A DNA stretch of 64,000 bases, taken from contig NC_057791.1 in NCBI RefSeq assembly GCF_014905175.1, positions 17,674,177 to 17,738,176 of the forward strand, read 5' to 3'. How positions within the stretch are numbered: position 1 is the stretch's first letter; every line of letters begins with the position of its first letter. This DNA comes from Aphidius gifuensis (taxonomy: Eukaryota > Arthropoda > Insecta > Hymenoptera > Braconidae). Made by a program: the position numbers and the translations under genes. Of this stretch, positions 12,372 to 26,300 are shown one piece after another. The notes under the pieces were generated by a model. That model saw only the letters and a list, made by a program, of their open reading frames with translations, was not told the DNA's origin and searched no databases.

Positions 12372-15300
12372 ATACCTCTTTGCTCATTCTATGTTCCTGT
12401 TAAAAAATTAGGCTCGCCACTATTTTTTTTCTTATTGATTTTCAATAAATAAAATTTATTTTTGAAATATCAGGAGAGCAGGTAACCGAGGAGGTGAACT
12501 AGAAATTAAATAAAATACCTCTTTGCTCATTCTATGTTCCTGTTAAAAAATTAGGCTCGCCACTATTTTTTTTCTTATTGATTTTTAATAAATAAAATTT
12601 ATTTTTGAAATATCAGGAGAGCAGGTAACATAAGAGGTAAACTAGAAATAACATAAAATACCTCTTTGCTCATTCTATGTTCCTGTTAAAAAATTAGGCT
12701 CGCCACTATTTTTTTTCTTATTGATTTTTAATAAATAAAATTTATTTTTGAAATATCAGGAGAGCAGGTAACATAAGAGGTAAACTAGAAATAACATGAA
12801 ATACCTCTTTGCTCATTCTATGTTCCTGTTAAAAAATTAGGCTCGCCACTATTTTTTTTCTTATTGATTTTTAATAAATAAAATTTATTTTTGAAATATC
12901 AGGAGAGCAGGTAACATAAGAGGTAAACTAGAAATAACATGAAATACCTCTTTGCTCATTCTATGTTCCTGTTAAAAAATTAGGCTCGCCACTATTTTTT
13001 TTCTTATTGATTTTTAATAAATAAAATTTATTTTTGAAATATCAGGAGAGCAGGTAACCGAGGAGGTGAACTAGAAATTATATACAATACCTCTTTGCCC
13101 ATTCTATGTTCCTGTTAAAAAATTAGGCTCGCCACTATTTTTTTTCTTATTGAATTTTAATAAATAAAATTTATTTTTGAAGTATCAGGAGAGCAGGTAA
13201 CCGAGGAGGTAAACTAGAAATTACATAAAATACCTCTTTGCTCATTCTATGTTCCTGTTAAAAAATTAGGCTCGCCACTATTTTTTTTCTAATTGAATTT
13301 TAATAAATAAAATTTATTTTTGAAATATCAGGAGAGCAGGTAACCGAGGAGGTGAACTAGAAATTAAATAAAATACCTCTTTGCTCATTCTATGTTCCTG
13401 TTAAAAAATTAGGCTCGCCACTATTTTTTTTCTTATTGATTTTCAATAAATAAAATTTATTTTTGAAATATCAGGAGAGCAGGTAACCGAGGAGGTGAAC
13501 TAGAAATTAAATAAAATACCTCTTTGCTCATTCTATGTTCCTGTTAAAAAATTGGGCTCGCCACTATTTTTTTTCTTATTGAATTTTAATAAATAAACTT
13601 TATTTTTAAAATATCAGGAGAGCAGGTAACCGAGGAGGTAAACTAGAAATCAAATAAAATACCTCTTTGCTCATTCTATGTTCCTGTTAAAAAATTAGGC
13701 TCGCCACTATTTTTTTTCTAATTGAATTTTAATAAATAAAATTTATTTTTGAAATATCAGGAGAGCAGGTAACCGAGGAGGTAAACTAGAAATCAAATAA
13801 AATACCTCTTTGCTCATTCTATGATCCTGTTAAAAAATCAGGCTCGCCACTATTTTTTTCTTATTGATTTTCAATAAATAAAATTAATTTTTGAAATATC
13901 AGGAGAGCAGGTAACCGAGGAGGTGAACTAGAAATCAAATAAAATACCTCTTTGCTCATTCTATGTTCCTGTTAAAAAATTAGGCTCGCCACTATTTTTT
14001 TTCTTATTGAATTTTAATAAATAAAATTTATTTTTGAAATATCAGGAGAGCAGGTAACCGAGGAGGTAAACTAGAAATTACATAAAATACCTCTTTGCTC
14101 ATTCTATGTTCCTGTTAAAAAATTAGGCTCGCCACTATTTTTTTTCTAATTGAATTTTAATAAATAAAATTTATTTTTGAAATATCAGGAGAGCAGGTAA
14201 CCGAGGAGGTGAACTAGAAATTAAATAAAATACCTCTTTGCTCATTCTATGTTCCTGTTAAAAAATTAGGCTCGCCACTATTTTTTTTCTTATTGATTTT
14301 CAATAAATAAAATTTATTTTTGAAATATCAGGAGAGCAGGTAACCGAGGAGGTGAACTAGAAATTAAATAAAATACCTCTTTGCTCATTCTATGTTCCTG
14401 TTAAAAAATTAGGCTCGCCACTATTTTTTTTCTTATTGATTTTTAATAAATAAAATTTATTTTTGAAATATCAGGAGAGCAGGTAACCGAGGAGGTAAAC
14501 TAGAAATCAAATAAAATACCTCTTTGCTCATTCTATGATCCTGTTAAAAAATCAGGCTCGCCACTATTTTTTTCTTATTGATTTTCAATAAATAAAATTT
14601 ATTTTTGAAATATCAGGAGAGCAGGCAACCGAGGAGGTAAACTAGAAATCAAATAAAATACCTCTTTGCTCATTCTATGTTCCTGTTAAAAAATTAGGCT
14701 CGCCACTATTTTTTTTCTTATTGATTTTCAATAAATAAAATTTATTTTTGAAATATCAGGAGAGCAGGTAACCGAGGAGGTGAACTAGAAATTAAATAAA
14801 ATACCTCTTTGCTCATTCTATGTTCCTGTTAAAAAATTAGGCTCGCCACTATTTTTTTTCTTATTGATTTTCAATAAATAAAATTTATTTTTGAAATATC
14901 AGGAGAGCAGGTAACCGAGGAGGTGAACTAGAAATTAAATAAAATACCTCTTTGCTCATTCTATGTTCCTGTTAAAAAATTAGGCTCGCCACTATTTTTT
15001 TTCTTATTGATTTTTTAAAATTAAATTTATTTTTGAAATATCAGGAGAGCAGGTAACATAAGAGGTAAACTAGAAATAACATGAAATACCTCTTTGCTCA
15101 TTCTATGTTCCTGTTAAAAAATTAGGCTCGCCACTATTTTTTTTCTTATTGATTTTTAATAAATAAAATTTATTTTTAAAATATCAGGAGAGCAGGTAAC
15201 CGAGGAGGTAAACTATAAATGACATAAAATACCTCTTTGCTCATTCTATGTTCCTGTTAAAAAATTAGGCTCGCCACTATTTTTTTTCTTATTGAATTTT

Positions 15301-18300
15301 AATAAATAAAATTTATTTTTAAAATATCAGGAGAGCAGGTAACCGAGGAGGTAAACTAGAAATCAAATAAAATACCTCTTTGCTCATTCTATGTTCCTGT
15401 TAAAAAATTAGGCTCGCCACTATTTTTTTTCTTATTGATTTTTAATAAATAAAATTTATTTTTGAAATATCAGGAGAGCAGGTAACATAAGAGGTAAACT
15501 AGAAATAACATGAAATACCTCTTTGCTCATTCTATGTTCCTGTTAAAAAATTAGGCTCGCCACTATTTTTTTTCTTATTGAATTTTAATAAATAAAATTT
15601 ATTTTTGAAATATCAAGAGAGCAGGTAACATAAGAGGTAAACTAGAAATAACATGAAATACCTCTTTGCTCATTCTATGTTCCTGTTAAAAAATTAGGCT
15701 CGCCACTATTTTTTTTCTTATTGATTTTCAATAAATAAAATTTATTTTTAAAATATCAGGAGAGCAGGTAACCGAGGAGGTGAACTAGAAATTAAATAAA
15801 ATACCTCTTTGCTCATTCTATGTTCCTGTTAAAAAATTAGGCTCGCCACTATTTTTTTTCTTATTGATTTTTAATAAATAAAATTTATTTTTGAAATATC
15901 AGGAGAGCAGGTAACATAAGAGGTAAACTAGAAATCAAATAAAATACCTCTTTGCTCATTCTATGTTCCTGTTAAAAAATTAGGCTCGCCACTATTTTTT
16001 TTCTAATTGATTTTTAATAAATAAAATTTATTTTTGAAATATCAGGAGAGCAGGTAACCGAGGAGGTGAACTAGAAATTAAATAAAATACCTCTTTGCTC
16101 ATTCTATGTTCCTGTTAAAAAATTAGGCTCGCCACTATTTTTTTTCTTATTGATTTTCAATAAATAAAATTTATTTTTGAAATATCAGGAGAGCAGGTAA
16201 CCGAGGTAAACTAGAAATTAAATAAAATACCTCTTTGCTCATTCTATGTTCCTGTTAAAAAATTAGACTCGCCACTATTTTTTTTCTTATTGATTTTCAA
16301 TAAATAAAATTTATTTTTGAAATATCAGGAGAGCAGGTAACCGAGGAGGTGAACTAGAAATTAAATAAAATACCTCTTTGCTCATTCTATGTTCCTGTTA
16401 AAAAATTAGGCTCGCCACTATTTTTTTTCTTATTGATTTTTAATAAATAAAATTTATTTTTGAAATATCAGGAGAGCAGGTAACCGAGGAGGTGAACTAG
16501 AAATTAAATAAAATACCTCTTTGCTCATTCTATGTTCCTGTTAAAAAATTAGGCTCGCCACTATTTTTTTTCTTATTGATTTTTTAAAATTAAATTTATT
16601 TTTGAAATATCAGGAGAGCAGGTAACATAAGAGGTAAACTAGAAATAACATGAAATACCTCTTTGCTCATTCTATGTTCCTGTTAAAAAATTAGGCTCGC
16701 CACTATTTTTTTTCTTATTGAATTTTAATAAATAAAATTTATTTTTAAAATATCAGGAGAGCAGGTAACCGAGGAGGTGAACTAGAAATTAAATAAAATA
16801 CCTCTTTGCTCATTCTATGTTCCTGTTAAAAAATTAGGCTCGCCACTATTTTTTTTCTAATTGAATTTTAATAAATAAAATTTATTTTTGAAATATCAGG
16901 AGAGCAGGTAACCGAGGAGGTAAACTAGAAATTAAATAAAATACCTCTTTGCTCATTCTATGTTCCTGTTAAAAAATTAGGCTCGCCACTATTTTTTTTC
17001 TTATTGATTTTTAATAAATAAAATTTATTTTTGAAATATCAGGAGAGCAGGTAACATAAGAGGTAAACTAGAAATAACATGAAATACCTCTTTGCTCATT
17101 CTATGTTCCTGTTAAAAAATTAGGCTCGCCACTATTTTTTTTCTTATTGAATTTTAATAAATAAAATTTATTTTTGAAATATCAGGAGAGCAGGTAACCG
17201 AGGAGGTAAACTAGAAATCAAATAAAATACCTCTTTGCTCATTCTATGTTCCTGTTAAAAAATTAGGCTCGCCACTATTTTTTTTCTTATTGATTTTCAA
17301 TAAATAAAATTTATTTTTGAAATATCAGGAGAGCAGGTAACATAAGAGGTAAACTAGAAATAACAATAAATACCTCTTTGCTCATTCTATGTTCCTGTTA
17401 AAAAATTAGGCTCGCCACTATTTTTTTTCTTATTGATTTTTAATAAATAAAATTTATTTTTGAAATATCAGGAGAGCAGGTAACATAAGAGGTAAACTAG
17501 AAATAACATGAAATACCTCTTTGCTCATTCTATGTTCCTGTTAAAAAATTAGGCTCGCCACTATTTTTTTTCTTATTGAATTTTAATAAATAAAATTTAT
17601 TTTTGAAATATCAGGAGAGCAGGTAACCGAGGAGGTAAACTAGAAATTACATAAAATACCTCTTTGCTCATTCTATGTTCCTGTTAAAAAATTAGGCTCG
17701 CCACTATTTTTTTTCTTATTGAATTTTAATAAATAAAATTCATTGTTGAAATATCAGGAGAGCAGGTAACCGAGGAGGTGAACTAGAAATAAAATAAAAT
17801 ACCTCTTTGCTCATTCTATGTTCCTGTTAAAAATTAGGCTCGCCACTATTTTTTTCTTATTGATTTTAATAAATAAAATTTATTTTTGAAATATCAGGAG
17901 AGCAGGTAACATAAGAGGTAAACTAGAAATAACATGAAATACCTCTTTGCTCATTCTATGTTCCTGTTAAAAAATTAGGCTCGCCACTATTTTTTTTCTT
18001 ATTGATTTTTAATAAATAAAATTTATTTTTGAAATATCAGGAGAGCAGGTAACCGAGGAGGTAAACTAGAAATAACATGAAATACCTCTTTGCTCATTCT
18101 ATGTTCCTGTTAAAAAATTAGGCTCGCCACTATTTTTTTTCTTATTGATTTTCAATAAATAAAATTTATTTTTGAAATATCAGGAGAGCAGGTAACCGAG
18201 GAGGTAAACTAGAAATCAAATAAAATACCTCTTTGCTCATTCTATGTTCCTGTTAAAAAATTAGGCTCGCCACTATTTTTTTTCTTATTGATTTTCAATA

Positions 18301-21300
18301 AATAAAATTTATTTTTGAAATATCAGGAGAGCAGGTAACCGAGGAGGTAAACTAGAAATTAAATAAAATACCTCTTTGCTCATTCTATGTTCCTGTTAAA
18401 AAATTAGGCTCGCCACTATTTTTTTTCTTATTGATTTTCAATAAATAAAATTAATTTTTGAAATATCAGGAGAGCAGGTAACCGAGGAGGTGAAGTAGAA
18501 ATCAAATAAAATACCTCTTCGCTCATTCTATGTTCCTGTTAAAAAATTAGGCTCGCCACTATTTTTTTTCTAATTGAATTTTAATAAATAAAATTCATTT
18601 TTGAAATATCAGGAGAGCAGGTAACCGAGGAGGTGAACTAGAAATCAAATAAAATACCTCTTTGCTCATTCTATGTTCCTGTTAAAAAATTAGGCTCGCC
18701 ACTATTTTTTTTCTTATTGATTTTCAATAAATAAAATTTATTTTTGAAATATCAGGAGAGCAGGTAACCGAGGAGGTAAACTAGAAATTAAATAAAATAC
18801 CTCTTTGCTCATTCTATGTTCCTGTTAAAAAATTAGGCTCGCCACTATTTTTTTTCTTATTGATTTTTAATAAATAAAATTTATTTTTGAAATATCAGGA
18901 GAGCAGGTAACCGAGGAGGTAAACTAGAAATTACATAAAATACCTCTTTGCTCATTCTATGTTCCTGTTAAAAAATTAGGCTCGCCACTATTTTTTTTCT
19001 TATTGATTTTTAATAAATAAAATTTATTTTTGAAATATCAGGAGAGCAGGTAACCGAGGAGGTGAACTAGAAATTAAATAAAATACCTCTTTGCTCATTC
19101 TATGTTCCTGTTAAAAAATTAGGCTCGCCACTATTTTTTTTCTTATTGATTTTCAATAAATAAAATTTATTTTTGAAATATCAGGAGAGCAGGTAACCGA
19201 GGAGGTGAACTAGAAATTAAATAAAATACCTCTTTGCTCATTCTATGTTCCTGTTAAAAAATTAGGCTCGCCACTATTTTTTTTCTAATTGAATTTTAAT
19301 AAATAAAATTTATTTTTGAAATATCAGGAGAGCAGGTAACCGAGGAGGTAAACTAGAAATCAAATAAAATACCTCTTTGCTCATTCTATGTTCCTGTTAA
19401 AAAATTAGACTCGCCACTATTTTTTTTCTAATTGATTTTTAATAAATAAAATTTATTTTTGAAATATCAAGAGAGCAGGTAACATAAGAGGTAAACTAGA
19501 AATTAAATAAAATACCTCTTTGCTCATTCTATGTTCCTGTTAAAAAATTAGGCTCGCCACTATTTTTTTTCTTATTGATTTTCAATAAATAAAATTTATT
19601 TTTGAAATATCAGGAGAGCAGGTAACCGAGGAGGTGAACTAGAAATTAAATAAAATACCTCTTTGCTCATTCTATGTTCCTGTTAAAAATTAGGCTCGCT
19701 TATATTTTTTTTATTGAATTTTAATAAATAAACTTTATCTTTAAAATATCAGGAGAGCAGGTAACCGAGGAGGTAAACTAGAAATCAAATAAAATACCTC
19801 TTTGCTCATTCTATGTTCCTGTTAAAAAATTAGGCTCGCCACTATTTTTTTTCTTATTGATTTTCAATAAATAAAATTTATTTTTGAAATATCAGGAGAG
19901 CAGGTAACCGAGGAGGTGAACTAGAAATTATATAAAATACCTCTTTGCCCATTCTATGTTCCTGTTAAAAAATTAGGCTCGCCACTATTTTTTTTCTTAT
20001 TGAATTTTAATAAATAAAATTTATTTTTAAAATATCAGGAGAGCAGGTAACCGAGGAGGTGAACTAGAAATTAAATAAAATACCTCTTTGCTCATTCTAT
20101 GTTCCTGTTAAAAAATTAGGCTCGCCACTATTTTTTTTCTTATTGAATTTTAATAAATAAAATTTATTTTTAAAATATCAGGAGAGCAGGTAACCGAGGA
20201 GGTAAACTAGAAATTAAATAAAATACCTCTTTGCTCATTCTATGTTCCTGTTAAAAAATTAGACTCGCCACTATTTTTTTTCTTATTGATTTTCAATAAA
20301 TAAAATTTATTTCTGAAATATCAGGAGAGCAGGTAACCGAGGAGGTGAACTAGAAATTATATAAAATACCTCTTTGCCCATTCTATGTTCCTGTTGAAAA
20401 ATTAGGCTCGCCACCATTTTTTTTATAATTGAATTTTAATAAATAAAATTTATTTTTGAAATATCAGGAGAGCAGGTAACCGAGGAGGTGAACTAGAAAT
20501 TAAATAAAATACCTCTTTGCTCATTCTATGTTCCTGTTAAAAAATTAGGCTCGCCACTATTTTTTTTCTTATTGATTTTTAATAAATAAAATTTATTTTT
20601 GAAATATCAGGAGCAGGTAACATAGAGGTAAACTAGAAATAACATGAAATACCTCTTTTGCTCATTCTATGTTCCTGTTAAAATTAGGCTCGCCACTATT
20701 TTTGTTCTTATTGAATTTATGAAAATAAAAATATTTTTTGAAATATCAGAAAGCAGGTACCGAGGAGGTGAACTAGAAATTAAATAAAATACCTCTTTGC
20801 TCATTCTATGTTCCTGTTAAAAAATTAGGCTCGCCACTATTTTTTTTCTTATTGATTTTTAATAAATAAAATTTATTTTTGAAATATCAGGAGAGCAGGT
20901 AACATAAGAGGTAAACTAGAAATAACATGAAATACCTCTTTGCTCATTCTATGTTCCTGTTAAAAAATTAGGCTCGCCACTATTTTTTTTCTTATTGATT
21001 TTTAATAAATAAAATTTATTTTTGAAATATCAGGAGAGCAGGTAACATAAGAGGTAAACTAGAAATAACATGAAATACCTCTTTGCTCATTCTATGTTCC
21101 TGTTAAAAAATTAGGCTCGCCACTATTTTTTTTCTTATTGAATTTTAATAAATAAAATTTATTTTTGAAGTATCAGGAGAGCAGGTAACCGAGGAGGTAA
21201 ACTAGAAATTACATAAAATACCTCTTCGCTCATTCTATGTTCCTGTTAAAAAATTAGGCTCGCCACTATTTTTTTTCTAATTGAATTTTAATAAATAAAA

Positions 21301-22878
21301 TTTATTTTTGAAATATCAGGAGAGCAGGTAACATAAGAGGTAAACTAGAAATAACAATAAATACCTCTTTGCTCATTCTATGTTCCTGTTAAAAAATTAG
21401 GCTCATACTATTTTTCTTATTGATTTTAAAATAAAATTTATTTTTGAAATATCAGGGAGCAGGTAACATAAGAGGTAAACTAGAAATAAATAAAATACCT
21501 CTTTGCTCATTCTATGTTCCTGTTAAAAAATTAGGCTCGCCACTATTTTTTCTTATTGATTTTTAATAAATAAAATTTATTTTTGAAATATCAGGGAGCA
21601 GGTAACCGAGGAGGTAAACTAGAAATAACATACCTCTTTGCTCATTCTATGTTCCTGTTAAAAAATTAGGCTCCATACTATTTTTTTCTTATTGATTTTA
21701 ATAAATAAAATTTATTTTTAAAATATCAGAGCAGGTAACAAGGAGGTAAACTAGAAATCAAATAAAATACCTCTTTGCTCATTCTATGATCCTGTTAAAA
21801 TTAGGCTCGCCACTATTTTTTTCTTATTGATTTCAATAAATAAAATTATTTTTGAAATATCAGAGAACAGGTAAACAAAGGAGGTAAACTAGAAATCAAA
21901 TAAAATACCTCTTTGCTCATTCTATGTTCCTGTTAAAAAAAATTAGGCTCCCACTATTTTTTTCTTATTGATTTTCAATAAATAAAATTTATTTTTTGAA
22001 ATATCAGGAGAGCAGGTAACCGAGGAGGTAAACTAGAAATTAAATAAAATACCTCTTTGCTCATTCTATGTTCCTGTTAAAAATTGGGCTCGCCACTATT
22101 TTTCTTATTGATTTTAATAAATAAAAATTTATTTTTGAAATATCAGGAGAGCAGGTAACCGAGGAGGTAAACTAGAAATCAATAAAAATACCTCTTTGCT
22201 CATTCTATGTTCCTGTTAAAAATTAGGCTCATATATTTTTTTCTAGTGATTTTTAATAAATAAAATTTATTTTGAAATATCAGAGCAGGTAACATAAGGG
22301 GTAAACTAGAAATAACATAAAATACCTCTTTGCTCATTCTATGTTCCTGTTAAAAAATTAGGCTCATATTTTTTTTCTTATTGAATTTTAATAAATAAAC
22401 TTTATTTTTAAAATATCAGGAGAGCAGGTAACCGAGGAGGTAAACTAGAAATCAAATAAAATACCTCTTTGCTCATTCTATGTTCCTGTTAAAAAATTAG
22501 GCTCGCCACTATTTTTTTTCTTATTGATTTTTAATAAATAAAATTTATTTTTGAAATATCAGGAGAGCAGGTAACCGAGGAGGTGAACTAGAAATTAAAT
22601 GAAATACCTCTTTGCTCATTCTATGTTCCTGTTAAAAAATTAGGCTCGCCACTATTTTTTTTCTTATTGATTTTCAATAAATAAAATTTATTTTTGAAAT
22701 ATCAGGAGAGCAGGTAACCGAGGAGGTGAACTAGAAATTAAATAAAATACCTCTTTGCTCATTCTATGTTCCTGTTAAAAAATTAGGCTCGCCACTATTT
22801 TTTTTCTAATTGAATTTTAATAAATAAAATTTATTTTTGAAATATCAGGAGAGCAGGTAACATAAGAGGTAAACTAGA
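12372..22878. repeat. satellite array, 143-bp unit, about 73 copies
   Basis: Near-identical tandem units. The first five repeats of the marker atacctc fall at 12372, 12515, 12658, 12801 and 12944, exactly 143 bp apart. Each unit has a core TACCTCTTTGCTCATTCTAT, then GGCTCGCCACTATTTTTTTT, a central AT-rich part with AATAAATAAAATTTATTTTT, and an arm ATCAGGAGAGCAGGTAA. After that arm there are two main subtypes, ccgaggagg and cataagagg. The array ends sharply at 22878, next to unrelated sequence. Length divided by period gives about 73.5 units. No coding potential. Copy number may be affected by assembly. Confidence 0.98.
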
Positions 22879-22922
22879 GTGTGATTAACTTTGGAAACAA
22901 TAAAAAATAATTGATTTGTAAG

Positions 22923-22995
22923 CCTCATATTGCTTTAATTTTTTTTTAGCCCCATACGTATTGCTTTAATTCTTTTAATCCCATACGTATTGCTT
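22923..22995. repeat. three short direct repeats, ~29-bp spacing
   Basis: Two copies of CCCATACGTATTGCTT start at 22951 and 22980, preceded by a degenerate copy (CCTCATATTGCTTTAATT) at 22923. Confidence 0.7.
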
Positions 22996-23297
22996 CGACA
23001 TTTCTGAGCCTTATCAGGAAAACTTAAAATAAAGAAAACAATATATAGCTTTATAATTGAGATGCAGGACAACCTACTAATACAAATTTAACATTTTTCA
23101 TACATTATTTGGCCTGTAAGGGGTGGTGATTTTTTTCTTATTAAAAAACAGCAATAGCAGTTAAAAATGAATAATAATGTTTGTAAATCAAAAAACAAAA
23201 AACAAGAAATATTGAAACTGACTCTCAATTCTACAGCTGTATTCATTGTATAACATTTTTCTGTTGTTGTTATTTCGATTAGTTATCCCAAAACTAT

Positions 23298-23306
23298 TAT
23301 ATAAAA
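23298..23306 (+). promoter_or_regulatory. candidate TATA box
   Basis: TATATAAAA about 60 bases before the ATG at 23366. Such a string is not rare in this AT-rich DNA, so this is weak evidence for the promoter of an intronless gene. Confidence 0.3.
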
Positions 23307-23365
23307 TTCTCATGTATTATTTTACGTAAAAACTTCCATGAAAAGAAAAAAAAAATTAATAAAAA

Positions 23366-26300
23366 ATGGACCCTTCAACAAATAAAGATAAAAAACAGTT
23401 AAATAAAAATTTAAAATGGTACAATTACAAAATAATAACACCAACAATATCAATTCTTCAAGGAACAATGTCAATATCCTCAAAAAACTTTAAAATCGGA
23501 AGTCGTGGTCATCAAGGAGTATCATCATCAGTTGTTGCAATTGTATTTGGTAATTTATTTGATCCAAAAACATGGACATCATCAATAGTTAATCGAATTC
23601 TTGAGATTGGCGATAAATTATATCGTAAAAGTCAAGCAAGAAATCACATTAAATCGTCTGAATACATGACAACATCACAAATATATCCAGAATTTTTCAT
23701 TGATGATTACAAAGCACGTATATCAATAGAGCCAAATTTAATAAATGGAAATATATTATCAGAGAACCATGGCTCTCCAGATTTATCAGATGGTCTTGAT
23801 AATTTTTTTAAAATTGCTGATGCTGGTATTTTAACAGTCCAAGGTAATTCATTTGCCATATGGCATCATAAAAAACATGGATATTTTTATTTTGATTCAT
23901 CATCATGCTCAGATAATGGTGAAAAAATTATAAATGGTGTTTCTTGTGTTTTACGTTTTAAAAACTTTAATGATATGCGTGAATTTTTGTTAAATAATCT
24001 CAATCGTAATTATGATTCACGTTATTGTATTGATAAAATAACAATACTCCAAATTGCATTAATAAAAAGAACTATTTCTGATAATTGTGTACAAAAAAAA
24101 ACTGTTACAACATTTAATTCAGATGATTTATCAGAAAATCCAATGGATTGTACAAAACGAGTACCAACAATAAAAAAGAAAAAAAAAATCATAACAGAAA
24201 TAATAAAAGAACCATTAACAATAACAATATCAAATTATGATATTGAAAAAAAATTTGCAAGTGATGATATTATTGATCAGAGTAATTTTGATACTGGCTA
24301 TGATTATTATGATATGGAAGTAAATATACCATCAACATTTAAAGAGCTCTCTGAAAATGTGGCAATTCTTCATGGCTGGACTCATGAAAATAGTGAAAAT
24401 TACAAAGGTAAAGGTGCTCAAAATGTTGCTAATTGTATTATGGCTATTGGAATGAAAAAAATACATCCAGTTAAAACATGGCTAAGACCAAAATTAGATG
24501 AAATACTTGTTCTTGGTGATGCACTACATGCTGAAATAAAATTAAAAAAACCATTAATTAAAACAATGACTGCATCTGATTTTAATGATACTAAAATACA
24601 AATTGAGGGAAAAAATATGTTTGTTGATGTTGATTTAATAACTGTTATTGGAACAGTTAATTCAAAAATACCATCAGTATTAAATTTAAAACAGGCACTT
24701 GATGAATTTTTTTTAATTAATAAAGATGGTATTATTGAGTGTCCATCAATGTCAGTTGGTGTATGGATGCAAGATGAATGTTATTATATTTTTGATCCAA
24801 AACAATGTGATAAAAATGGTGCAAGAGTAATTGATGATAAAAGTAGTAAATCAGGTGGTAAAGGAAAAAAAGATACATCAATTATGGAAAAAAAAATAAA
24901 AGGAAAATGTTGTGTTATACGTTATCCAAATATTGATAATCTTGTTGATAATTTTATTAAAAATTTACCAATTGGTAAAAAAAATGATAGATTTATTATT
25001 CGTCATGTTTCAATAATGCATGATATACCTGGTACACGTCCTTGGAATGATTTTAAACCAGCTGAAGCTGGAAAAACATGGATACTTCAAGGTACAATAT
25101 CAAATGATTCTGATATATTTGATGATGAAAATCGTGGTTTACAAGGAATTGCAATGCCAATATCAGGATTAATAAGTGCAATCGAAAATCAGCCACAAAA
25201 TTGGACAAAAGAAATAATTGACAGTTGTATTATTGAAGGTAATGAATATTTTAATTGGTCTATTCCACCAGATGAAGAACAACAACAAGATAATCGTCAA
25301 TTAAAAATTGATAATTTAAAAACAACTCTTTATAATAAAAATAGAAAAATTAAAATTAATTTACAAGAAGATTGTGTTGTTGGTGATATAAATGCAACAA
25401 CAGATGCAAATATTTTAAATTTAAAAAAAGGTATTAAAAAATTTTTTGATACACAAAATTATGGAATAATAAATGTCAAAGATTTAACAATTGGTATATG
25501 GAAATTTGAGGAAGAATTTAAAGATAAAACAAAACAAATATCATATTATTTATTTGATCCATATCCAAGAAATGAAATTGGAATAAATGATTTAGAAGCG
25601 ATGGAGGATGAATTGACAGCATGTGTTATACGTTCATTGGATTCAGATGAACTTGCAAGAATAATATTAGAAAATATTGATGTTGAATCAGTGGATAATG
25701 ATAATTTTACAATTCATGGTTTTAAAATTTTATCAACAAGTGAATATATGACTAATGAAGAGATTGATATTGATAAAAAAATTCCAATTAAACCAGATTT
25801 AAATGGTTACAGTGAGCTTGGTAATGATGGTGGAATATTAAGTGGAAGTTTTGAACAATCAAATGTTTTATTTAAAATATTAACTAGAAATAAACAACAA
25901 GCAGCAAATGCACTTGTTACATTGGCAATGAGACAAATGTATAATCCTCATTTGTGGTATCGTGAAGTTGTCGATGATATATTAAAGTTGGGTGACAAAT
26001 TGACACAGGAAAATTTTAAAAATCTTCCTGCCGAGCAAGACGAAGCTGAAGATGATAAAAAAGAATTAAGACAATATCTTTTACCATCAGAAATTGATGA
26101 AGGATTTGATATTGGTGTCAATCGTGTCACAGTTGGTGTTGAGGAAGATAAAATTTCAGGTAAAAATGTAACAGATATTACTAAAGCATTAGAAGAATTT
26201 TTTGCTGATAATAATGCTGGAATATTGAAAAAAGATGATATTATTATTCCCATATGGCGTGAAGGAAGTGTTTATTTTTTCTTTGATCCATTTGGTAGAG

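Larger units (their letters stand above)
22879..23365. other. spacer between satellite and the 1793-aa gene
   Basis: About 490 bases that presumably include the promoter and 5'UTR of the downstream gene. They contain a short triple repeat (22923-22995) and a TATA-like box at 23298-23306. Confidence 0.6.

Noticed and set aside
12372..22878. Regularly spaced repeats that might suggest a CRISPR-like array
   Set aside because: Units are contiguous with no unique spacers and the DNA is eukaryotic. It is a satellite.
25948..26253. Antisense open frame of 101 aa
   Set aside because: Shadow of the 1793-aa gene; no independent coding signal.
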